Positions 16,743 to 23,546 of a stretch of DNA of 64,000 bases are shown here, in pieces; position 1 is the first letter of the stretch; the number at the start of each line of letters is the position of its first letter. Made by a program: the position numbers and the translations under genes. The notes beneath the pieces were generated by a model, which was not told where the DNA came from, searched no databases, and worked only from the letters and a program-made list of their open reading frames with translations. Source of the stretch: Kribbella soli. Its GTDB lineage: Bacteria; Actinomycetota; Actinomycetes; Propionibacteriales; Kribbellaceae. The stretch is from positions 186,001 to 250,000 of the forward strand of contig NZ_SJJZ01000005.1 of NCBI RefSeq assembly GCF_004331345.1, in the 5' to 3' direction.

Positions 16743-18017
16743 CTACCGGATCTGGTGAACGTCTTTCACCGAGTGCCCGTTCACGGTCACGTTGTCGAAG
16801 GTGAGTGCTGCGTGCTGGACCGTGCTCGGCTGGTCGACGGTGAAATTGCAGTCGACCAGCCGGAAGGCCTCGATCCGGGAGTTCCGGTAGCCGCGGAGCA
16901 GGAGCGCGTTGCGCGCGTGCTCGACTTTCACACCACGCAGTTCGACGTTCCGGACGTACGGCGTGAGCGGGCCGGCGTCCCCCTCACCGCGATGGAAGTT
17001 GCACTGGACAACTTCCTTCAAGACCTCGGAGACCGTGATGTCGCGCAGATAGACGTTCTCCACGAAGCCGCCGCGAACCGCATTCGTCTTGATGTACAGG
17101 GCGAAGTACGGTCCGCCGATCCGGCAGTTGCGGACGTACACGTTGCGGATGCCGCCGGTGAGGTCCGAGCCGAGCGTGATCGCGCCGTACTTGACCCGCA
17201 GTTCGCAGTCCTCGATCAGCACGTCCTCGGTCGGTACGTCGACGCGCAGGCCGTCCGCCTCGCGACCGGACTTGAGCGCGATGCAGTCGTCGCCGGCGTC
17301 GATGACACACCCGGAGACGACGACCGAGCGGCATGACTCGAGGTCGATGCCGTCGTTGTTCGGTCCCTGCGAGTCGATGACCAGGTCCCGGATCGTGACG
17401 TTGCGGCACAGCACCGGGTGGATCTGCCAGAACGGTGAACGAACGACGGTCACGCCCTCGATCAGCACGTTCGTGCAGTTGTACGGCTGCACGAACGACG
17501 ACCGGAGCCGGTCGCCGGCATCACGGTCCGCCAGCGGTACGCCGTACCAGCTCTGCTCGCGTAGTCGTTTGAAGTCCTCGTCGCACTCGCGGAACCACCG
17601 CCACCACGTGTCCCACGATCCCTGCCCGTCGAGTGTCCCAGTGCCGGTGATCGCGATGTCGGTGCAGCCGTTCGCGTAGATCATGGGGGAGTGGTTGAGC
17701 ACCTCGAGACCCTCGTACCGGGTCTCCACGACCGGCAGGTAGTCGGCCGGATCGGTGCTGAAGAGCAGCGTGGCGCCCTCGCTGACGTGCAGTTCGACGT
17801 ACGACAGCAGGTGGATCTTTTTGGTATGCCAGTTTCCGGGCGGTACGACGACGCGCCCGCCACCGGACTCGTGGCATGCCCGGATGGCGGCCGCGATCCC
17901 CGGACCGGCGTCGCTTTCGACCGCGCCGTACGACGTGATCGGGAAGTCGACAGCAGGAAAGACAGGCGGCCGGACGTCGGCCAGGATGCGGTCGGCTTCC
18001 GCCCAGCCCGCGGTCAC
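16743..18017 (-). CDS. GH28 family protein, cytoplasmic, altered active site
   Basis: 424 residues with the GH28 beta-helix pattern. The catalytic aspartates are kept (GPNNDGIDLESC and GDDCIALKSG), but the polygalacturonase His is replaced in KYGAITLGSD and the Arg of RIK is Tyr (LYIKTN). This is typical of GH28s acting on something other than plain homogalacturonan, such as rhamnogalacturonan or exo-type substrates. There is no signal peptide, unlike its two upstream neighbours, so it probably works on imported products. The GTG start overlaps the stop of the upstream GH28 (GTGA). It is the last gene of a three-GH28 leftward operon ending at the terminator at 16711-16739. It is most similar to the adjacent 18014-19438 protein. 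Confidence 0.92.
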   Translation of the reverse strand: MTAGWAEADRILADVRPPVFPAVDFPITSYGAVESDAGPGIAAAIRACHESGGGRVVVPPGNWHTKKIHLLSYVELHVSEGATLLFSTDPADYLPVVETRYEGLEVLNHSPMIYANGCTDIAITGTGTLDGQGSWDTWWRWFRECDEDFKRLREQSWYGVPLADRDAGDRLRSSFVQPYNCTNVLIEGVTVVRSPFWQIHPVLCRNVTIRDLVIDSQGPNNDGIDLESCRSVVVSGCVIDAGDDCIALKSGREADGLRVDVPTEDVLIEDCELRVKYGAITLGSDLTGGIRNVYVRNCRIGGPYFALYIKTNAVRGGFVENVYLRDITVSEVLKEVVQCNFHRGEGDAGPLTPYVRNVELRGVKVEHARNALLLRGYRNSRIEAFRLVDCNFTVDQPSTVQHAALTFDNVTVNGHSVKDVHQIR

Positions 18018-19438
18018 AGGAGCTGTGCCGGATCGGTGATCAGCTGACCGTTCACGTGGAAGTTCTGGAACGTCAGCTCGGTGTCCTGGATCGAGCTCGC
18101 AGCGTCGATGCTGGTGTACGTGCAGTCGATCAGCCGGAAGTCCTGGATCGGCGACCGCGGGTACCCGAAGATCGAGAACGCGTTCCGGGCGTGACCGACG
18201 TTGACGTTGCGCAGCTCGACGTTCCGCACCCGCGGTGTCAGTGGGCCGACGTCGCCCTCGCTGCGGTAGAAGTTGCAGGACACGACTTCCTTGGTGAGGT
18301 TCGAGATGTCGAGGTCGCGCAGGTAGATGTTCTCGGCGAAACCGCCGCGGACCGAGTTCGTCTTGATGTACAGGCCGAAGTACAGGTTCGGGCTGCCGAT
18401 CGTGCAGTTGCGGACGAACACGTTCCGGACGCCGCCGGTCATCTCACTGCCGATCGTGATCGCGCCGTACCGGATGTTCAGCGTGCAGTTCTCGATCAGG
18501 ATGTTCTCCGACGGCACGTTGATCCGCAGGCCGTCGGCGCCCTTGCCGGACTTGATCGCGATGCAGTCGTCGCCGCAGTTGAGCGTGCAGTCCTGGATGT
18601 GGACGTACTGCGAACTCTCCGGATTCACGCCGTCGTTGTTCGGGCCGCGGCTGTCGATGTGCAGGCCGCGGACGGTGACGTTGCGGGACAGCACCGGGTG
18701 GATCTCCCAGAACGGCGACCGGAGGATCGTCAGACCCTCGATCAGCACGTTGCGGCAGGACTGCGTCTCGATGAACGCGGCGCGCAGATGGTGCCCGTCG
18801 CCGAACACCCGCTCCGCGACCGGTACGCCGTCCGCCGCCATCTGCTGCAGCGCCTGGGCGTCGGGGCCGGACGGGGTGACCCAGGACCACCAGTTGTCCC
18901 AGGTCGCGCCGCCGTCGAGGGTGCCGTTGCCGGTGACAGCGATGTTCTCGCAGTCGCGCGCGTAGATGAAGGGCGAGTAGTTCATGCACTCCTGGCCCTC
19001 GAAGCGCGTCAGCACGACCGGGAGGTACTGCGCCGGGTCGGTGCTGAAGAGCAGTGTCGCGCCGTCCGAGACGTGCAGGTTGACGTTGGACTTCAGATGG
19101 ATCGCGCCGGTCAGGAAGGTGCCGGCCGGTACGACGACGCGCCCGCCGCCGGAGCGGTGACAGGCGTCGATCGCCTTCGCGATCGCGTCCGTGGCGAGGG
19201 TGGTGCCGTCGGCGATCGCCCCGAAGGTACTGATCGAGAAGTCGCGAGCGCGGAACTGCGGCGGGCGGGTGTTGCGCAGGATCTCACCGACGTGCCCCCA
19301 GCCAGGTCCAGTATCCAGGGGGCTTGCCTCGGCTGCAGTGGTTGCCTCCGCCGGGGCAGAGCCGGCGGCGACGGCAGCGGTTGACGCCGCGGCGGCGGCG
19401 CCCAGGCGGAGGAAGTTCTTGCGGCTCAGGTTGTCCAT
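18014..19438 (-). CDS. GH28 family protein, Tat-exported, altered active site
   Basis: 474 residues. The N terminus (SRKNFLRLGAAAAAS) is a twin-arginine-like (RK) signal ending near APAEA. The GH28 core has GPNNDGVNPESS and GDDCIAIKSG, so the acids are kept, but RYGAITIGSE in place of GHG and YIKTN in place of RIKTN. The same substitutions occur in the downstream intracellular GH28, suggesting the two handle the same linkage outside and inside the cell. The ATG at 19438 was chosen because AAGGAG precedes it and a signal peptide follows; the frame upstream is only a shadow of the next gene. It lies 11 bp after the stop of the first GH28 of the operon. Confidence 0.92.
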   Translation of the reverse strand: MDNLSRKNFLRLGAAAAASTAAVAAGSAPAEATTAAEASPLDTGPGWGHVGEILRNTRPPQFRARDFSISTFGAIADGTTLATDAIAKAIDACHRSGGGRVVVPAGTFLTGAIHLKSNVNLHVSDGATLLFSTDPAQYLPVVLTRFEGQECMNYSPFIYARDCENIAVTGNGTLDGGATWDNWWSWVTPSGPDAQALQQMAADGVPVAERVFGDGHHLRAAFIETQSCRNVLIEGLTILRSPFWEIHPVLSRNVTVRGLHIDSRGPNNDGVNPESSQYVHIQDCTLNCGDDCIAIKSGKGADGLRINVPSENILIENCTLNIRYGAITIGSEMTGGVRNVFVRNCTIGSPNLYFGLYIKTNSVRGGFAENIYLRDLDISNLTKEVVSCNFYRSEGDVGPLTPRVRNVELRNVNVGHARNAFSIFGYPRSPIQDFRLIDCTYTSIDAASSIQDTELTFQNFHVNGQLITDPAQLL

Positions 19439-19449
19439 GGGGGGCTCCT

Positions 19450-20850
19450 TCAGTTGTCGACGGGGGCGCCGTTGATCCACACCTGGTCCAGGCGCAGGCC
19501 CTCGACGTTCTCGATCACGTTGTCCTCGGTGATCGCGTCGAAGCGGCACTGGTGCAGGCGGATGTCCCGCAGCGGGTCGTCGGTGAGGCCGAGCAGGTTG
19601 AGGGCACGCGGCGCGGACGCCACGGTGAGCTGGCTGATCGTGATGCCGTGCACGTCCGGCGGGTACGCCCCGGTCGTCACGTTGGCGTAGTTGAGCACGA
19701 TCTCGATCGCCGAGTCGGCGGCCTGCCCGACCGTCACCCGGCGTACGTCGATGTTGGTGATCGTCCCGCCGCGGTCCGGGTTGCTCTTGATCCGGATCGC
19801 GCGCTCGAGATGCGGGCTGCTCATCCGGCAGTCGCGGACGAAGATGTCCATCACGCCGCCGCTGGTCTCGCTGCCGGCCGTCACGCCGCCGTTCCCGTCG
19901 GCCATCTCGCAGTTCCGGACGACGGCGTACCGGGCCGGCACGTTCACCCGGCGGCCGTCGGCGTCCTTGCCGGACTTGAACGCGATGCAGTCGTCGCCGG
20001 TGGAGATCGTGCAGTTCTCGATCAGGACGTCGGTGCACGACTCGGGGTCGATGCCGTCGTTGTTCGGGCCGTCCGGGCTGTCGACGGTGACGCCGCGGAT
20101 CGTGACGTTGCGGCACAGCACCGGGTGGATGTTCCACATCGGCGAGTCCTTGACCGTGATGCCGTCGAGCAGCACGTTCTCGCAGCGGTTGAACTGCAGC
20201 AGGTTCGGCCGGAGATTGTGACCCGCGCCGAACACCCGCTCCTCGACCGGAACGCCCGCCGCGGCCATCTGGATCAGCAGCGTCTTGTCCGGCCCTTCGT
20301 TCGGCGGCGGCCCGCCGGTCCAGTCCCACCAGTGCGTCGCGTCGGCACGGCCGTCGAGCACGCCCTGACCGGTGACCGCGATGTCGCGCTGACCGTACGC
20401 GTAGACGAAGGCGGAGTAGTTGTAGCACTCCGTCCCCTCGTAACGCGTCGCGACGACCGGGAGGTACGCCGCGGGGTCCTGGCTGAACGCCAGTCGCGCG
20501 CCGGCTGCCAGGTGCAGGTCGACGCGGCTGAGCAGGTGTACGGCGCCGGTCCGGTAGTCACCCGCCGGTACGACGACATGTCCGCCGCCGCGCCGGTGAC
20601 AGGTCTCGATCGCCGCGCGGAGTGCCGCCGTACAGTCGGTCGCGTCGTCGCCGACGGCGCCGAAGTCGGTCACGTCGTACCAGCGGTCCGGGAACCGGGG
20701 CGGGCAGATCCTTCGCAGGATCGCGGCAACTTGCGCGTCCGGTGCGGTTTCGGCGGCGGCCGGGGCGGTACCGCCGCCGAGCAGGGATCCACCGGCGAGA
20801 GCAGCTCCACCGGCGAGCAGGACAGTACGGCGACTAACGGGGGCGGTCAT
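19450..20850 (-). CDS. GH28 family protein, Tat-exported, His-to-Asn active site
   Basis: 466 residues with a clear twin-arginine signal (SRRTVLLAGG) and cleavage near APAAAE. GH28 motifs: DGPNNDGIDPESC, GDDCIAFKSG and RIKSN are intact. The GHG segment reads GNGGVTAGSE, so the conserved His is Asn. It is therefore close to canonical but probably differs in pH behaviour or substrate. First gene of the leftward three-GH28 operon. The start has AAGGAG 6-11 bases upstream, and a TGCAAACGATTGCA operator sits directly upstream of that ribosome-binding site. It is likely induced by release of a LacI-type repressor. Confidence 0.93.
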   Translation of the reverse strand: MTAPVSRRTVLLAGGAALAGGSLLGGGTAPAAAETAPDAQVAAILRRICPPRFPDRWYDVTDFGAVGDDATDCTAALRAAIETCHRRGGGHVVVPAGDYRTGAVHLLSRVDLHLAAGARLAFSQDPAAYLPVVATRYEGTECYNYSAFVYAYGQRDIAVTGQGVLDGRADATHWWDWTGGPPPNEGPDKTLLIQMAAAGVPVEERVFGAGHNLRPNLLQFNRCENVLLDGITVKDSPMWNIHPVLCRNVTIRGVTVDSPDGPNNDGIDPESCTDVLIENCTISTGDDCIAFKSGKDADGRRVNVPARYAVVRNCEMADGNGGVTAGSETSGGVMDIFVRDCRMSSPHLERAIRIKSNPDRGGTITNIDVRRVTVGQAADSAIEIVLNYANVTTGAYPPDVHGITISQLTVASAPRALNLLGLTDDPLRDIRLHQCRFDAITEDNVIENVEGLRLDQVWINGAPVDN

Positions 20851-20864
20851 CCGCGGCTCCTTGG

Positions 20865-20878
20865 TGCAAACGATTGCA
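20865..20878 (+). promoter_or_regulatory. Type-B operator TGCAAACGATTGCA
   Basis: A LacI-type palindrome with central CG, immediately upstream of the ribosome-binding site of the leftward GH28 operon. Identical 14-mers occur at 23502-23515 and, reversed, at 59198-59211. The likely binder is LacI regulator 2 (22426-23433), by neighbourhood. Confidence 0.72.
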
Positions 20879-20932
20879 ACCGATCGTGCCCGGAGAGCGT
20901 CAGGCTGTCAACGGCTGGCTGTGGATGAGGGC

Positions 20933-20960
20933 TTGACCGGCCCCGAATCTCTTGGATACT
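20933..20960 (+). promoter_or_regulatory. Promoter of the rightward GH28 gene
   Basis: TTGACC (20933-20938), a 16-bp spacer and GATACT (20955-20960), followed directly by a type-A operator. This is one of the best -35/-10 pairs in the window. Confidence 0.6.
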
Positions 20961-20964
20961 TGCG

Positions 20965-20978
20965 GGCAAAGCTTTACC
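20965..20978 (+). promoter_or_regulatory. Type-A operator GGCAAAGCTTTACC
   Basis: A near-perfect palindrome placed 4 bp after the -10 hexamer, over the expected transcription start of the 21009 GH28. With the type-B site at 20865 it gives one intergenic region two operator classes. Confidence 0.65.
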
Positions 20979-21008
20979 TCATCCGTCCCTGAGGAAGGTT
21001 CTCCGCTC

Positions 21009-22400
21009 ATGCGTCCCACTCGTCGTCAGCTGCTCGGTGTCTCCCTCGGAGGAGTGGTTGCTGCAGGCATCGGACTGCCCGCGGCCGCCGCTGATCCGGG
21101 GATCGAAGGTCTGGTCAGGTCGCGGATCCGGCCGCCGCGGTTCCGGGACGCCTGGTTCCCGATCACGGCGTACGGCGCGACACCCGACGACGCGACCGCG
21201 GGGATCGCCGCCGCGATCTCCGCCTGTCATCACGCCGGCGGCGGGCATGTCGTCGTACCGCCGGGGGTGTGGCAGACCGGAGCGATCAACCTGCTGAGTC
21301 ACGTCGACCTGCACCTGGAGGAAGGCGCGACGCTACGGTTCAGCACCGACCCGGCGGCGTACCTGCCCGTTGTGCGGACGCGGTGGCAGAGCGTCGAGGT
21401 GTACAACTACTCGTCGCTGATCCGCGCCGAGGGGCAGACCGACATCGGCATCACCGGCAAGGGCGTCCTCGACGGCGCCGGCGACAACGAGCACTGGTGG
21501 TACCTGATCGGCAGCGGGCAGTACGGCTGGCACACCGGTCTGCCGAACCAGCGCGCCGACTGGGGCGAGCTGGAGCGGATGAACAACGAGCAGGTCCCGG
21601 TCGAGCAGCGCGTCTTCGGTGCGGGCCACTACCTCCGTCCGAGCTTCATCCAGCCGTTCCGCTGCACGAACGTGCTGATCGAGGGCGTGACCGTCAAGGA
21701 CTCGCCGATGTGGACGATCCATCCGCTCGAGTGCCGCAACGTGACGGTCCGGGGCGTCACCGTCAGCAACCTCGGCCCGAACGGCGACGGCTGCAATCCG
21801 GAGTCCTGCACCGACGTACTGATCCGCGACTGCACGTTCGCGACCCACGACGACTGCATCGCGATCAAGTCCGGCCGGGACGCCGACGGCCGCCGGCTCG
21901 GGCGCCCGTCGCGCGGGATCATCGTGGAGGACTGCACGTTCCTCAGCGGTGGCGCCGCGGTGGCTGTGGGTAGCGAGATGAGCGGCGGCGTCGAGGACGT
22001 GTTCGTACGCCGTTTGCACGCGCCGGCCGACCCGGCCGCGGACGAGGCGTACCTGCAATGGCTGCTCTGCGTGAAGTCGACCTCGACCCGCGGTGGCTAT
22101 GTGCACAATGTCGATGTCCGCGACGTGGATTCGCGGGCCTGGATGTATCGTCCTTTGGAGGTTACTTTCAGCTACCAGGGAGGTGGCGACCAGTCCCTGT
22201 TCCCGGACGTGCGCGACATCCGCTTCGATCGGGTCCGGGTGGCCCGGGCCGAGCGGGCGTACCGCATCGTGGGGGCGGAGACGAAGCACATCACCTCGGT
22301 GGCTATCACCGACAGCCGGTTCGACGAGGTCGCGGCGGAAGCTGTCGTACAGTACGCCGACGACGTGACGATCCGGAACGTGTGGATCGGCCAGACGTAA
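21009..22400 (+). CDS. GH28-like protein, Tat-exported, strongly altered active site
   Basis: 463 residues from the ATG at 21009, chosen for the GAGGAAGG upstream and the twin-arginine signal TRRQLLGVSLGG that follows. It has the GH28 beta-helix fold pattern but is the most divergent of the five. NND is NGD (GPNGDGCNPESC), the aspartate pair is kept (HDDCIAIKSG), the GHG His is lost (SGGAAVAVGSE) and RIK is CVK (LLCVKSTSTRGG). It may have changed substrate or be a weak or non-hydrolytic relative. Controlled by the promoter at 20933-20960 and a type-A operator. LacI regulator 2 follows 25 bp downstream in the same direction. Confidence 0.88.
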   Translation: MRPTRRQLLGVSLGGVVAAGIGLPAAAADPGIEGLVRSRIRPPRFRDAWFPITAYGATPDDATAGIAAAISACHHAGGGHVVVPPGVWQTGAINLLSHVDLHLEEGATLRFSTDPAAYLPVVRTRWQSVEVYNYSSLIRAEGQTDIGITGKGVLDGAGDNEHWWYLIGSGQYGWHTGLPNQRADWGELERMNNEQVPVEQRVFGAGHYLRPSFIQPFRCTNVLIEGVTVKDSPMWTIHPLECRNVTVRGVTVSNLGPNGDGCNPESCTDVLIRDCTFATHDDCIAIKSGRDADGRRLGRPSRGIIVEDCTFLSGGAAVAVGSEMSGGVEDVFVRRLHAPADPAADEAYLQWLLCVKSTSTRGGYVHNVDVRDVDSRAWMYRPLEVTFSYQGGGDQSLFPDVRDIRFDRVRVARAERAYRIVGAETKHITSVAITDSRFDEVAAEAVVQYADDVTIRNVWIGQT

Positions 22401-22425
22401 GGTCACCAGGGCTGAAGGGAAGACA

Positions 22426-23433
22426 GTGGCGGAACGGGTTCGGTTGATCGACGTGGCACGCGAGGCCGGTACCTCGGTCTCGACGGTGTCGCGGGCGCTG
22501 AACGGTTCCGACCTGATCTCGCCCGAGGTGGTCGCGCATGTGCGCGCGGTGGCCGGCCAGCTGGGATATCGCGCCGACAAGCGGGCGCAGGAGTTCAAGC
22601 TCGGCCGCCCGCTGACGGTCGGCGTGACGGTGCCGGACCTGACCAACCCGTTCTTCTCCGAGGTCCTGAAGGGTCTCAATGCCGCCGCGCGCGCCGGCGG
22701 GTACCGGCTGCTGATCGGCGAGAGCAGTGAGGACCCGGCCGAGGAGTTGCGCCTCGTCGACGAGCTCGTCGACTACTCTGGCGCCCTGGTGCTCTGTAGC
22801 TCGCGACTGACCCGCGCCGGACTGGAGAAGGCGCTGGCGCAGCCGGTGCCCGTGGTCTGCATCAACCGCACCGTGAAGAACGCCGGTGTGGTCGCGATCG
22901 ACTACCGCGCCGCTTCGCGATTGCTGCTTGAGCATCTCACTGGTCTCGGCCATCGCCGGGTGCTGTACGTCGGCGGTCCAGCGACCTCCTGGTCCGACGG
23001 AGAGCGCCGGCGCACGCTGCGTCGTACGGCGCGTGCGCTCGATGTGACTTTGGACGAGATCGACGGGGGCTGGTCCGGCAACCACGGGTACGACGCCGGT
23101 CCGACCGTCCTGCACAGCCGGGCGACCGCGGTGATCACGTTCAACGACCTGGTCGGGATCGGCTTGCTGAGCTGGATGTACGACAACGGCGTCGAAGTGC
23201 CGTCCGAGCTGTCGGTCGCGTCGTACGACGACATTCCGATCGCGGCGTACTCGCGGCCGCCCTTGACCTCGTTGCGCAACGAGCGGGCGAAGCTGGGCGA
23301 ACTGGCCTGGGAGCAGCTCACGAAGCGGCTCGGCGGCGCCGACTGGCCCGCGCCGGACCTGCTCACGCCGGAGCTCGTGGTGCGCGCCAGCACCGGCCCG
23401 GCTCGACGGCGGGCCCGGATCCGGGCGAGCTGA
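22426..23433 (+). CDS. LacI-family transcriptional regulator (regulator 2)
   Basis: 335 residues starting at GTG 22426. The helix-turn-helix RLIDVAREAGTSVSTVSRAL lies at residues 6-25, followed by a ligand domain (VGVTVPDLTNPFFSEVLKG, AVITFNDLVGIGLL). In the hinge helix the usual ARSL-type Leu is replaced (AQEFKLGRP), which may alter minor-groove recognition. It lies between a GH28 and the GH42/GH2 galactosidase pair, and TGCAAACGATTGCA palindromes flank this neighbourhood (20865 and 23502), so it is the best candidate for that operator. Effector unknown; galactose or a galacto-oligomer would fit the downstream genes. Confidence 0.92.
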   Translation: MAERVRLIDVAREAGTSVSTVSRALNGSDLISPEVVAHVRAVAGQLGYRADKRAQEFKLGRPLTVGVTVPDLTNPFFSEVLKGLNAAARAGGYRLLIGESSEDPAEELRLVDELVDYSGALVLCSSRLTRAGLEKALAQPVPVVCINRTVKNAGVVAIDYRAASRLLLEHLTGLGHRRVLYVGGPATSWSDGERRRTLRRTARALDVTLDEIDGGWSGNHGYDAGPTVLHSRATAVITFNDLVGIGLLSWMYDNGVEVPSELSVASYDDIPIAAYSRPPLTSLRNERAKLGELAWEQLTKRLGGADWPAPDLLTPELVVRASTGPARRRARIRAS

Positions 23434-23501
23434 GGCCCTGCGCGCCAACTCCTCGCGCGTAACTTGTCGGTGTGCGATTCCTCTGCACGCGATTCCCTTT
23501 G

Positions 23502-23515
23502 TGCAAACGATTGCA
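23502..23515 (+). promoter_or_regulatory. Type-B operator TGCAAACGATTGCA (palindrome extends to 23501-23516)
   Basis: Identical to the sites at 20865 and 59198; here the palindrome is 16 bp, with G and C added at the ends. It overlaps the proposed -35 hexamer of the GH42 gene, a position suited to direct repression of RNA polymerase binding. Confidence 0.75.
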
Positions 23516-23540
23516 CGAGTGTCGTGGTGTCGGTTAGCGT
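23511..23540 (+). promoter_or_regulatory. Probable promoter giving a leaderless GH42 transcript
   Basis: TTGCAC (23511-23516), an 18-bp spacer and TAGCGT (23535-23540). The ATG at 23547 lies 7 bp after the -10 and no Shine-Dalgarno sequence is present, which fits leaderless translation, common in actinobacteria. Confidence 0.5.
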
Positions 23541-23546
23541 TGGCGC

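Noticed and set aside
18014..20428. 804-codon version of the second GH28 with a 330-residue N-terminal extension
   Set aside because: The extension is a frame shadow of the upstream GH28; a Tat signal and AAGGAG mark the start at 19438.
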